Of a stretch of DNA of 64,000 nucleotides, positions 24,047-36,781 are shown in pieces (position 1 is the first letter of the stretch; the number at the start of each line of letters is the position of its first letter). Under the pieces are notes generated by a model. That model was given only the letters and a program-made list of their open reading frames with translations. It ran no database searches and was not told the origin of the DNA. Made by a program: the position numbers and the translations under genes. The DNA lies in assembly GCA_008921705.1 (NCBI GenBank), contig VFFE01007257.1, positions 3,067,903-3,131,902 of the forward strand, given 5' to 3'. This stretch comes from Burhinus oedicnemus. Taxonomy: Eukaryota; Chordata; Aves; Charadriiformes; Burhinidae.

Positions 24047-25569
24047 GAAGAAGTGCAAAAAGTTTCTTACTGTTTCCATTATTAACAAGATCATTTTCAC
24101 TGACGCTGCAAAGAAAATAGAGATTAGTGTGTTTGAAGGCTTGTAGGGAGAGGTTGCATATTTTATTTGACAAACAGACAGAAAAAGTGGACAAGTTACC
24201 AGCTGCAAAAAAGTCCTTCTTTGGGTCTGAAATAGAACTTTCTCCATCTGGCATTTGTAACAGCTTTAAAACCTTCTCTATAAAATATGTATTTTTGGGG
24301 AAGTCATTCCACAAAGAATTTGAATTTAAAAGACTCCATTTAAAAGATTTTGCTATTGAGAAGGAAAAATTTAAGGACAATGCCACACCAACAGAAGTTG
24401 AATGATAAATGACCTCGTTCCTAATGGATTTACTGAGAGATTTCGGGACTGGGGGGGGGGAATAGGTAAGAAAGCTATTACATGAAAGCTGTTTGTAGGT
24501 TATATGAAGACAGTGGAATAGGCATATGAAAATAAGCAGCACCACTATGGTCATTAAAACAGCTAAAACTAGAAGAGACTAATAAGCATTTAACTTCAGA
24601 GACTTTTTTGTTATGCTGGTTGTGTTTAACTAGCAAAAAGTAGAGAGATGTATCTTTGTATGATAGCAGATTTCAAAAGAGAGTACAATCTCATTGACAA
24701 TCTCAGTCTCACTGTCATGGCCTCGCTCTGCCCATACAGACTTGTATTCAATACATGGTTAAGTATAAACTCGCATGTTACTTGGTTGACTTGAATAGGA
24801 TTAGTCATTTATTCAGAGACACTCGCACGCTGAAGCACCAATAGGGCACTTTTACTTAGGCCAGCATGAACTCTTACAGAAATCTTGCTTCGCATCAGCA
24901 TGAGACAGGAATGCAGAATTTAACACCTATTACAAACTGGCTCTTCCTTCAGCTCTTACCAAATAACAAGGTATTATTTGTTGCTTCCTAGGTATCTTGG
25001 TGATTAATGAAGTTTAAGAAGGGCACCTTCACTAATAATATGTGCCTCACATTGATCATGTTTCCAGCAATCATTAGTATTCATTAGCAGCAGTCAACTT
25101 CTTAATTCCTTTTTGCTTAAGTCCAAATTATTGTAAGTTATTTACAACACCCTGTAGGAAAGAACAAGGCTCTCACAAGTCTTAATGGCTTATTCCCAGA
25201 TCTTCATATACCAGCACTTTTGGGAAATACATGCACACTGCAAAAATATCCTAGCCGCTAGTCCACAGAATTAACTGCACATAAAACTCTCAGTACAGAG
25301 TAAGCAGGAGATAAGCTTGCATCAGGCACGTGGCAGAAATACAAGATACAGGAAGGCAAAATAACTTCCTCTTTCATATCTCACCCTCTCCTGTAAATTC
25401 AGTTTTGTAGCCTTCTCCTTCCCCAGGCTGTCTGACGGAGTCTTTTCTTGCAGGATCATTTTGTCATGCAATTTGTCAATATAACGTCATCAGTAAGCTC
25501 CCAAGCTAGTCTCATACTAGGAGCTTGTCCAACATGCCTGTCAACTTAAAATACACAAAACCACCTTCT

Positions 25570-26161
25570 CATTTGTTTTCTGCTCCCCTACTCGCTCCTG
25601 TCTGTGCTGACTTTCTGTCTACCCCTGTGCTGGATTCACCTGGCGAGGTGCCGGCAGTGGGGGGAACTGCAGGGTGGCCCCTGTGAGGAGAGACCGGGGC
25701 TGCCCTGAGCCAGACACAGCTCCAGGCGCCGGAGCCAAGATTCCCCTGCAGCCCACGGGAGAGACCACGGGGAACCAGGGGAAAGTGAGAGAGGGAAGGA
25801 GTGGTGGAAGGAAACTGCTGTACACTGGCCATACCTGCCACCCCCAGAGCCGCCTGGGGAGGGGAGAGGAGTCTGGAGGGAAGCAGGGAGGTTAAGCATG
25901 GGAAAAGGCAGAGGAAGTGTGCTATTTTCATTTTTGTCTTTTTGTTTCTTACTACCTGAATCTATTTTAATTAGGAATAAAAATCATTTTTTCCCAAGCT
26001 AAGTCTCTCTTGCCTGCAACAGTAATTGATAAGGAATTTTTCTTTCTTTATCTCAGCCCAAAAGCTTTCTCATCCTATTTTCTCCCCTGCCCTGCTGAGG
26101 AGGGGGAGTGAGCGAGCAGCTGGGTGGGTGTTTGGCTGTTAGTCAAGGTTAAGCCACCACA
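25570..26161 (-). mobile_element. Avian endogenous-retrovirus LTR, minus strand
   Basis: Read on the minus strand, the block starts at 26161 with TGTGGTGGCTTAACC, followed by a C-rich stretch (CACCCACCCAGCTGCTCGCT), a purine run, an A/T-rich middle (26040-25930) and a GC-rich far part (25900-25610). That order matches long terminal repeats common in bird genomes as I know them. No primer-binding site, polypurine tract or internal gag/pol/env coding could be seen on either side, so it is a solo or fragmentary LTR. The left edge is uncertain: no clear TG end or target duplication was found near 25540-25570. Small ORFs of up to 120 codons on both strands of the GC-rich part are by-products of base composition, not genes. 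Confidence 0.62.
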
Positions 26162-29100
26162 ACCACAGCAACGGTGCAAAGGATATACCACAGTACCTGC
26201 CTGTATGTCTACGCAAGCAAACAGAAAAAGCAGTGAAATTATTTCCCCATGTTTCACCTGGCTACATTGTACTTGTACTGAGACAGATGGAAAAGCTTAG
26301 TTGCAACAGTTGAGGAGGAGACCTAGCTGACATTCTAAAAGCTCAGATCACAGCAGTCATGTGTCTGTATCCACACATGTGCATTTAATAGCACTTTTAA
26401 AAAATATTTGAAGAAATACATTTCACCTTACATAAGCACTAACACTGTAACGTACCACATGCAGGAATGCTAAATCCTCACATTACTGTAGTTTACATTG
26501 AAGACCAACCGTTGCTAGACTGGTACAAGAGAGTATATCCTCAACTTGTAACTTTACCCCACTAACCTTTAACTGGCTCTTTATTTAAATGAGGAAGGGA
26601 ATGGAGAGGGATTTCAAAGACTTCTTATCCACAACAATATCATCCTATTATTTCAAAACCTACTTGGGGACATTGCTAGGTCTTTCCAATCAGGTTCTCC
26701 ACTTTATATTCTGTGTATTCCAAATAATATCCATTCGTCCTCCTTATCACTTTTCTCTTTTGATTAAAATATTCAAATGCTACAATACAAAGCATCAGAG
26801 TTATAAGATTTATGAATACATATCCCATCTGGCATAGGTTGCCACAATCTGCAGTTTCTAACAGCAAGTATATGAGTAAATCTGAAATTATAACTCTTCA
26901 AAGGATGACATAAATTTGCTAAAATCTGTAACACTGTATGAAATACACCAGAAACATTGCATGCCTTAAAATGCAGTGTATGTATACTTCATAACAGGAG
27001 TTCAAATATAGGAAAACAAGTTAAGCCTAAGATAATTTTTGCACTGAAGGATATAAATAAAATATAATACCATAAACACAGAGACTGTCTTTTGGAGAGT
27101 TAGTTTCTAATCCCACTATTGAATTTAAACGAAACTGAAATATAGTGATTCGCAAATGTACAGGAAAAACATAGAGCTCAGGTCAGGAGAAGTCTGCTGA
27201 AGAAGAAATAGTTCAGCGCATTTGCAGCGTGCAGTGGGCATTTGCACTAGTGTAGGCACTGCATTCAGGAGAGACTGCTGCTTTCTTCTTAAGGTGAACT
27301 TACCGTGTACTAGGAGAACTAAAACAAAACCACTGTCAAAATTTTACTAACCCAGCATGCCAACACTCACATTCCCTTGCTATTTGTACTTTGCACTTCT
27401 TGTGCCAAATGGAGCTCTCTGGAGCCATTGCATTGATATTCAAACCTGCCCAGCGAGCCGAAGGCCCACCCACATAAATGGAGGTCCATAATGTACTCCT
27501 CTAGCCAAGGAGTTTATTGTCCCTTCCACTCTAGGCTCTCTCTTCTCCTCTCTTTTCACGTTGGTGGAAGAATAGCAGGGAATGGGCAGAGCAAGAAGGT
27601 AAGATCTGGACATGCAGGGCTGAAAACTTTTCCATGTTGTGGTCTGTGGGGCTCAACCCTGCCAATCACTGTCATGAGGACTTTCTGCACCCAGCGAGGT
27701 GGCCAGTAACTCCCAAGCAATGTACTGTGCTGCGATTTGATATGCTTTCTGATGTAGAAACTTGACTTTGAAGAACACTTCTGTGTCATAAAAAGAAATA
27801 ACTAACATACCTTCCCTTTCTTAAGAGCTAATTTGAAAGCCTGACAGCTGATAACATATGCACGCTTGTGCATATGCACCTCCAAGCAGCAGCTATTAAT
27901 GAACAATTCTGGGTAGCTTTTCAGGCCTCAGAAAAGAGTAGGCAACCTCAGCCTTCTCCACATCACTGATCATGGAGGTATTTGTCATTCACAGGCCCAG
28001 TTTCATCCACAGGTTAACTATGGATTCACCTGTGAGGACTGGCATACGGCATACAGCTAAAACCAAAGCAGCACTTCAGCCTTCAGTGACACAGAAGACA
28101 GAGAGACATAGTAAATAACCTGAGCTAGCCAAATGGTTAAGCAGCTAAGACATTCGTTTTCCACTGGATTTCTTTGTAGCAAAGAAACAGCTAAATAAAT
28201 AATAAAGCAGATTTTAGAGAAAGGCTTGAAAAATTAATGCAAATCTGAGTGATCAAGCCTGGAAAAGCCTGATATGAAGCTAGCTGAGTAGTTTTGATCA
28301 AATCAGAATAGTCAGGGAACTGTTTCACACCAATGCAGACATCTCTGGGAATACTTTTATAGTGACACCACTTCGGCACACTTTATTAAACTTGTTAAGA
28401 TACATTATAATCATATCTGACAAATGAGTAAGTTTGGATTTATTCCAAAATGAATCTACATATCACTACAGTTAATTTGCATGCTGACTTAAAAATATAA
28501 AATTATGTAGTAGACATAATTGCCCCCTGAAAGGTAAAGTATAAAAGCAAAATAAATAAATCAACCAATAAAATAATTTGCTTTCCAGATGCTACAACTC
28601 TTAAACCTCCTCTGAACCCTGGCAATACAAAACAGCTCATGATGAAGGAAAAGAGCAATTCCACTTCACTTGTCCTATTGCTGGGTTCCAAAAGCTGGAG
28701 CTAATTAAGGGATGTGAACTCACAGCAGAAAGCTTTATTCTAACTACTACTTAAATATACAAAATAAAAGCAATGACTATTTCTTGCTGATATTCAGGGA
28801 ACTTCGGGTAGCACTGAATACTAACAGTGTTCTTTCTTCAACCTCCTGCTTTTTCTGGCTCTAACTTTAGCCGATTGCATTGATGACATTTCCTACACTG
28901 GGTCTCTCTCTCTCTCTGGTTGAACTTTTCTTTTTCATTTTTGATACTTTCATCCTGATCAGCTCAGCCATTTCTGACACTGGCAGTGGGAGAGAAGAAT
29001 TTTGCACATGTAAATAGCTCCCAGACTTTTTTGTTTTGAAGCCTGCTAGCATTTCCACACTTCCCACACATGTAAGCAGGCACTCAAAGATTAACAAGCA

Positions 29101-31734
29101 AAAGAATCTGTTCTCAGTGACTGAACTGGAGCCTCTCACTGCTCAAACTGTTGGATTTTGCTGACCAAACTTTACAAGCATTGCATGTCTGTAGGAAAGT
29201 GGGTATTAAATACTGTTTGTAACCACACAGTGCATGTTGCAATACCACAGACTGAGTAAGCATGTCCTGTTCTTTGGTAGTATGGGTGAAGAAGGGTTTT
29301 GATGATAATTGCTGCTACAAGATGCAATAAGGTATTTGCCTTAAAAGCACAGATCTGTTGTCTCCTTGCACTCTGCTGGCATTCTAGCACCGCTGAATCC
29401 CAAGCTAAAGAAAGAAAGAAAAGGAGTAGTCTGAAACTGCAGAGAAAGTGCCAAAAAGCTGACTTGTCAAAAGAAGAGGAAGCTGATGGTCAGGAAGAAA
29501 ACAGGATTAGTTTGTATTTATAAAGGATAAAGAGCTGATGCTTGGGAGGGCAGAACCAACAAGGAGCTGATTAAGGAAGCTTAGGTTTTATAGTCAGTAC
29601 ATTCATGCTGGGGAACAGCACATCATCATAACATACGTGCAAGAAGTGGCAAAATGCCAACAATCTGTTATTTCTTAACTTTTAAAGATATGCATGATTT
29701 TATTTCACTTTTATTTTGTGTATGTTTGGTGGAACATACACATTCCGAGAGCAGATGCAGAAATGAAATTTCGGTTTCTGGGAAATTTATGTTTCCAAGA
29801 AAAATAAGACTGAATGAGGAAAATAAGCCAAAACTGGAAAGCGTGTACTTATTGCCAAACTATTGCTTTTCTAGAATGAAATATCCACTCCAAGGTACCA
29901 ATCTACTTGCTAAACTGATCAGTGGTCACACTAGAGCAGGACATCCAAGCAGCTTTGGCAGCTCTAGATGGATATGGATAAAATATCTGTCAGGTTCCAT
30001 GGCTATTCACCTCTGACTAGCACAATAGATTTTTATTCTGACTATGGATCTTAATTTCAGTCTGCACCTGTCACAACTTCTATCACAGCTCATTAGGGAT
30101 CTCCCACAGTCAGGAAATCTGGAGACCAGATGCCAAGCAAGTTGGCCAGTCTAGAGGTCTAGTCTAGAAGCCATGGCTTATGAAAGCACATGGTAAGTGA
30201 TCCCAAATACATGACCCCAGGAAGCCTTGGGGGCTTGGCGACCCATCTGCATTTGTCTAGAGCCAGATGAGCGATTTAAGAGAAAATGAAGTTTCATTAT
30301 AAGCTCATAAAGAATGAAACCACTTATGTGAAATACTTCCAATCAGACAATTTGGCAAATTCAACAATTGAAAAAGTCCCAAAATATGAGACCTATGACT
30401 AGTACAACCATCTGGTAAATAAATGCAAAAAAAGAAGTCTAATTTTCATGTTGTTCTGCTCCTTTGCTAGGTCATATCCTCCTAAATTCCTGAAAACTCT
30501 ACCAAAAGAATATAAACATCAGTTCCCTCCTATGGGAAAACACTCTTCATTGTAGAGGCAGCATTTACTACAATTTATAGTTTGCTACCATGCTACACAA
30601 TGCACATACAGCACGTTACTGTAATGTATGTAGCACCAGTGTTACATTTTTTTAAAAACATACAAAAAGCAGATATTCTTTGAGAAGAAAATCTGAACCT
30701 CTAACAATGCACAGTTGATGAGGATGATAGAGAAAATCATATACTATATTTCACTCTGGGACTTGGGAGTAAATGCTTCAAATAGAATGTACTTTCTGGA
30801 TGATGAAGAACACCCAGAGCAAAGCCACACAGAGAACTAATGACACCAGAATACAATTACAATTACAACTGATCCAAAGACTGCTCTCCGAAAGCAAACA
30901 TTTTTTAGAACTGCTTTGGGATCTATGTGGCAATTTAAGGTGGCTTCTTTAATGATGGAACTCTTGCAACAATGGGAAAAGCTCTGTGCCATAAACTTGA
31001 AAAATGCCTACTTCTCCTTTCCCATATAACACACAAGCATTTTGATTACCACTCTACACTAAAAGGATGTTTCAATTTAAAGCTCTTCAATAGGCTGCCA
31101 GGAATGCTCTGCTCAATGATAAGTCTATTGTACAAGACAAGTGAGGAGAACATTACCTTTCTAAGTGGCCAGGAAAGTATGTTATTTACAGCCAAGTGAC
31201 AAAACAAAAAGAAATGTGGAAAACGTCAAAGAGAATCCAAGACCACAAGCATTAACAAATAGTCTGAAAAAACACGCAGGTTTTTTTTTCCTCTCCCTCT
31301 CCCCCATCCCCATTGGTCTTCACATACTTTGAAGTTTAAAAGTGATACAAAATTTTCTAATGGAAGAATCAAATCAAAAATATCTCAAGATGATGTCTAG
31401 TCAAACAAGGATAATCACCAAATGAAATATTTCAGGAGAAGGCAGAGGACAATGGTTAAAGATCACCTACAACAAATCTGACACCTATTAATGATAAAGG
31501 TGTGTAGTGACATCGACTAAGGATGTTTTGTGATGTGTTACATCTATTGATATGTAAATGTACTCTGATGTACAGCTCCACAAGCAGTTGCACGGGCATG
31601 ATCGCAAACACAACCAGAGTGCTATGAGGAATATGGGCTCTCCAGGAAGGACAGGACAGGAAGGTAAGGAAGAGGGCCAAAGAGCAGCTTGGACGTATGC
31701 AGAACTGGTGACAAGCTAGTTTAGAGTTTATGGG
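26162..31734. other. AT-rich single-copy DNA
   Basis: No recognisable genes or repeats except a short (TC)n at 28.9 kb. A splice-flanked open segment at 31576-31663 next to the CR1 start is treated in the findings. Confidence 0.6.
28903..28917 (+). repeat. (TC)n short microsatellite
   Basis: Seven to eight TC units without interruption. Confidence 0.85.
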
Positions 31735-32509
31735 TAAGGACCAGGATGACATGATGGTGGGTGTCTGGTACAGATTAAGACGACAAGGTAGATTAGATCA
31801 GCTCTCAAAGATCTGGAGGCTTTCTCATGATCACAGGCCCTGCTTCTCACTGGGAACATTAATGATTGAACATTTGCTGAAAAGGCAACATGGCAGGACA
31901 CAACTACTCCAGGAGATTTCTGGAGAGAGTTAATGAGAATTTTTTGACAGAGGTGATGAGCAAGTTAACCAGGAGAGGCCCACTGTTGGACCTACTACCT
32001 CATAGCTAGAGAAAAACTGTTTGAGGATGTGGAGGTGAATGATAGCCTTGGCTGCAGAGACCACATGATGGATTTTAAGATCCTGAGAGAAGTGAGCAAA
32101 ACAAACAGCAGCATTACAACCCCAGACTTCAGGAAAGCAGATTTTAGCTTATTCCGGGATCTGCTTAGCAGATCACAATGGCAGACTGCCCTAAAGTGCA
32201 AAGGGGTCCAGGAGAGCTGGCTCATCTAGAAGCAGGGTCTGGGAGAGTGAAGCATTTCAATAGAAGAAGGGTAAACTACAGACTGCTTCAGCAAATGGAC
32301 ACATGCAAGTCCATACCAGTTAACGGTGCCAAGAGAGCTTGTCAGTGGCATTGTGAGGCCATTCCCGTCATCTCTGAAGCACTACAGAAGTCAGAGGAAC
32401 TGCCCAATGGACAGACCTTGAACAATTTGCTTGACGTCTTCACCACTTCAGCAGGGTGGGGCTACATCAGATGACCTCTAGAGAGGCCTTCCGAAATAAT
32501 CATTCTATG
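31735..32509 (+). mobile_element. CR1 LINE fragment, endonuclease part, internally deleted
   Basis: A decayed CR1 copy. At 31738-31860 the sequence follows the endonuclease stretch before the GDFNHP motif. At 31860-32090 it encodes LTRRGPLLDL and DSLGCRDHMMDFKIL, matching the conserved CR1 endonuclease C-terminus (family pattern TRRG..LDL and GSLGCSDHE). At 32130-32225 it reads ADFSLFRDLL followed by VQESWLI. Then about 300 expected codons are missing: 32290-32410 resembles the segment just before the RT core, and 32470-32509 is already the CR1 3' terminus (ATGACCTCTAGAGAGGCCTT, then ATTCTATG once). The element therefore joins endonuclease, pre-RT and tail with the RT core removed. Many stops and substitutions point to an old insertion. 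Confidence 0.85.
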
Positions 32510-32683
32510 TTTTTACAACTAAACTGAAGATATTTTGGCAAAATACACGGTTATTTAGAATATCAAGGCCACTTTTGAAAACAAAAATAAGAATGTGTGT
32601 GCATGAATGAGTCTTGCTTTAATCTTTCTTCCTAATGCTGTATGTATGCTATGATAAATATAAAATACAAATACAATGCATTT

Positions 32684-32705
32684 GGGGGAGAGAGAGAGAG
32701 AGAGA
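32684..32705 (+). repeat. (GA)n microsatellite
   Basis: Five G followed by about nine GA units. It is uninterrupted and therefore probably polymorphic in length. Confidence 0.9.
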
Positions 32706-34103
32706 ATATAAACAAATGTAATACATCTGTTAATAAAAACCCATTTCTTGGTACAAAAATTGAAATGAAAACACACTGTATTAAAAACTATTTTCTTTCC
32801 TTTGTTAAATATCTTGTGCAATGCTTGCTATTGCATTTATAATAATCTAGCACTGGCAACAGACTACAGGCCCAATACTCACTGTATAGAAAAAAACCTC
32901 TTTCACAAATATTTTATGAAACACTAGCCTCCTATTTTTCATTACGGTTCTCTCATGCAAAAATCTAAGCACTAGCTGAAGTAAAATGCATCTAGATTAT
33001 TCCAACGTCTTCACTGTAAATTGGATCAGATTCAAAGATCAGGAATGGTAACAGAGGATTGACTAATCCCTCAACACAAGTAATAGAAAAAAATCCTTAT
33101 AAATTAGTAATTGTAAGAATGCCGTACCTCACTTTCTCCAGGCTTTGTGGTGGCTAAGTTTTTTGGTGAATATTTACAAATAGTTTACCCATAGGAAATC
33201 TGTGTCAGTCCACCAGGAACCTCTCTAAGTGTTTTGGAGTTTGTCTTTACTGTATGGTTTTTTTTACACCCGAGTGTAGAGCTCTGGCTTGGTGAGCCAT
33301 CGGACCCACTGTCACTGTGTTCACAATAATACATACGGTTCACTCTCACAAGGAAGACAGCAACTAACAAATGCTACTTCTCAGGTGGCCTTGACTTTGG
33401 AAGGAAGACATACAACTGACAACTGCCAATTATTTCATCTTTTGTGCTCATTTCCCTCTGGGACACAAACAGTATCCACTGCAGAACATTAGTAAGCACA
33501 AAATGTCTTTATTCTTTTGATGCCTATGCTGCCCAAGGAATTTAATGACAGGGGGTTCTTTTTGAACGATCTGCATTTGTAAGCATCAAGTAGACAAGAG
33601 AGATGAGAAATAAAAGAAAAATAAATGTTAATGTTAGTAGCAAGAAAGTAGACATGCTGCATAACCTTTATAATAACAAATAAATATTACCCATTTTGTT
33701 TAAAAATTGCTATACTTCATCATGGCAAATAATCATCTGTCTTTGTAAAGTGACTAGAACAATAGCTCAGGAGTGTTTTGGGAGTCTACCATGGTCTCAG
33801 TCAAATATGGCATGTAAGCATGAGTTCAATTTAAAGAAACTGTACAATTCTGGTGACTTCAAAGAGATATAAAAATGGACAAAGTGCATGTTTTAGCTGA
33901 CCGCAGTGACATTATTCACCTGTTTAGAAACTTTCTTGGATATAGATATGTCTAAGGAAAGCACGGTTCTCAGACCCACTGTAAGGAAGACTGTTTTGAA
34001 GTAGAAATATGTATTTTGGAATCCCCAATAACCACATCACTGTTATTCAAATTCTGCTTGTTTATTTTATCACGCTAGCTTGTGACAGGAAGATCATTCT
34101 AGC

Positions 34104-34125
34104 AAAAAAAAAAAAAAGAAAAAAA
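34104..34125 (+). repeat. Poly(A) run interrupted by one G
   Basis: Fourteen A, one G, seven A. There is no recognisable retrotransposed sequence in front of it. Confidence 0.85.
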
Positions 34126-35489
34126 GGCAGTTACTGATCAGCCCAATCAAAATGATCACAAACTGTATTTTAAATTATAGCACACCTCTTTTCTTTTCCA
34201 AGCAGTTGCCATAGCTCACAAGACAGAGGGGTGGGGGCTACTCAGTACAGTTTTCAAATGACAACTTCCATTTTACCAGTCAGGGAACAGTTCATAAACT
34301 AGTATCAGAGAAATAAAGGTATAGTTGGATTTTAAAGCAAAAAGCCCTTCAGCTCAAGTTTACTATTTACTATTGCATTCAACTACAAGTACCAACATAC
34401 TTGGTTTACTACACAACTATACCTTCTCTTCAGGAAAAAGCAAATGCTAAATAAACAACTCCAGATATTTTATGCTTCTTCATAAGACGTATTTACTGAA
34501 GTAAGAAGTTCCAAAAATGTCAAGTAAAGATTGACAGAAACAAGCGGCAGAAAATGAAACTCTATTAGATTAACTGTTAGCAAAATGCTTTAATTTTGGT
34601 AGTCTAGTATCTCAAGGATAGTTTCAGGCACTTGCTTAGAGTAAGTATACACTTAGGTGCTCTTCAGAACAAAGGCCTATACTATTTTTTTTCAGATGTT
34701 GCCCAGTTTAGATAAACACACCAGTAAAAGGGTCTCCCCCTAAATCCATCAAACAATTGCTCTTCTGGAGCCTTTTGCTATAGTTTTCCATGTGCACTGC
34801 AATGTGTAGAGTATTGTTGATGATACGTGTTGGCACAGCGGGAACTCCATAATAAGCTGCAGAGACCGTAAGCTACACAGCAATTCACCAGAGACAAAGA
34901 ATTCTAGCCATGGGGCCATCTGTCTACACAAATCTAGGAAAAGCAGGTAAAATGACATCTTCACTGAGGCAAATAATGTTCCAAACATACCAAACCATGT
35001 AAATTATTCCAGGACAGCACATGTTCATCTTCATGAGCAGACTAAACACTGACAGGTAGATCATTCACAGCACTGGCAGGCATGATAAAAGTTCTCTTTT
35101 CTTTTACCTCATTTTCCCACACTATGCTTACTTCATATGGATCAGTTTGGCAGATCCAGCAACAATAACTGCTGCCACAGATTCTTCTTGTACTACATAC
35201 TCAACATGTATACTTTTTTCATATTAAATAGACTAAGACTTGCAGAAAGAGCTTTTGGTACTTTTGGTACTTACCAACAGGGGATAAAGTCCCACATCAG
35301 TTAAGTCCAAAGCAATTCACACTAAGGAAAGAGTTAAACCATACATTCGGAGATGATCACTGAAACAAACTAACACCATTCAAAAAGGAGATCTTTAAGT
35401 CACTGTGGCCAGCTCTCTGAAAAAAAATAACCCATGTAATTAGTATTACATTATACCCAGGAATTCTCCTGGATTTAAATCCATGAAAG

Positions 35490-35850
35490 AGCAGCATCTC
35501 ACACTGCAGCCGTTCTGGTCCCTCATCTCAAAAATACAGATGAGAGTATTAGAAAAAGCACAGAGGAGGGGAGTAAGGAGATTAGGGAAGAGAACACCAT
35601 AAAAGGACTGACTAGGACTCTTCAGTGTGAAAGAGAGGCATTAGAATACTACAAAGATGTATAAAATCACAAACAACAATGAGGAAAATAAATGTGGAAT
35701 GAATGCTCACTGTTTCTCACAGTACAGGAACTGAGAAACCTTCAATACAATTATTAGGCAGCATAATAAAAGTCACAAAAGAAAGTAATGCTTGAAGTAA
35801 TTTTTAACAGCATACATAATTAAATTGTGAAATTAATTGCCACATAAGAA
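35490..35850 (+). mobile_element. Ancient CR1/L3-like LINE 3' region
   Basis: A degraded stretch that follows the C-terminal part and end of old CR1/L3-type elements. It shows CAGCCGTTCTGGTCCCTCAT (family wording QFWSP.L), a LEKAQRR-like block, GACTCTTCAGTGTGAAAGAG (LFSLEKR), CTACAAAGATGTATAAAATC (VYKIM), a CTGTTTCTCACAGTACAGGA block (RTRG), AATTATTAGGCAGCATAATA, and AATTAATTGCCACATAA (W..LP region). These line up in the correct order on one strand. Indels break every frame. Compared with the other CR1 copies here it is far more diverged, so it probably predates modern bird subfamilies. Confidence 0.68.
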
Positions 35851-36763
35851 CATAAGAATATTTCAAAAAAGTACAAGCTATAATTCCTAGAAGATTCTCC
35901 ACCAGTCACAATCAAACGCAATGGATGCTTTTTGATGCAATTTCCAACTCAATAAATCCCTGCCACTGTCTATCAGGAGCTCGAAGTGTAAACAAGGGAA
36001 GGATCACTCTGCACCTCCACCATTTCTACTACTTTTTTCCACAAAAATGTAGTGAAAAATCTGCAGCTCCATGTGATAGAAATATGATATTGTGTATAAC
36101 AACTCTCAAATCCATACGATCTCCTTCAGAATCCTGAAGGAAATCACAATCAGAATGCACTATATTAAGGGGGTTTTCTTTACATAGGTGAATTAATTAA
36201 CTAATCAATTGAAGCTTAAAAGCATAAGCGCTGAAGGACAGAAAGTTTAACAGAATCCACCCCTTTCAATGACTGCTGTGTTTTCAGCATTATGTATAAG
36301 AATATTAGTTGCTAACAAGGGCAGACAAATATGACTAATTGATAAGATGCAGAGATTTTCATGAAGTCATTTCTCAAAATAGAACTGAAGTCTCAAACTC
36401 ACTAACAAACTAAACCTCTCAAAATCCTGCTTAAACAATGAGCTACCTATTTTGTATCCTGGACAATAAAGTTCATGCCATACATTTCTAACCTTTTAAT
36501 ACTGCAGTAAATGACAGCCAAAACACATGAAACCATAAAAAACCCTGAAAGTACCAAATTATAGGATGCTGAGATGACTTTTTTCTCTTCATTGACCCAC
36601 TGGTAAGCTTAGTGAGTACCCTTCTGATTACAGTTAACCGGAACTGGTTTACTAAGTCTTTTCTTTTTCAGAGGAACTATAGGAACTAGAACAAAAAGAC
36701 AGAGCTTCACTTACGTTTAACATCATGCAACAGCTATTGTAAAGAAAGCCCGTACAATTCCTT

Positions 36764-36781
36764 AAAAAAAAAAAAAAAAAA
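36764..36781 (+). repeat. Poly(A) run of 18
   Basis: Eighteen uninterrupted A. I saw no recognisable retrocopy body upstream and no clear target duplication, so it is listed as a mononucleotide repeat and not as the tail of a processed pseudogene. Confidence 0.85.

Larger units (their letters stand above)
11244..25569. other. AT-rich single-copy DNA between CR1 and LTR
   Basis: Holds the CpG-denser patch and exon candidates at 14-16 kb, the G/T tract at 23.9 kb and three orphan ORFs of 104-186 codons: 19318-19632 plus, 22039-22404 minus and 23994-24554 minus. None resembles a known family. Otherwise nothing was recognised. 21340-21780 is exceptionally A/T-rich. Confidence 0.6.

Noticed and set aside
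25569..25931. Overlapping ORFs of up to 120 codons on both strands
   Set aside because: They lie in the GC-rich part of the LTR, where stop codons are rare; there is no protein family likeness.
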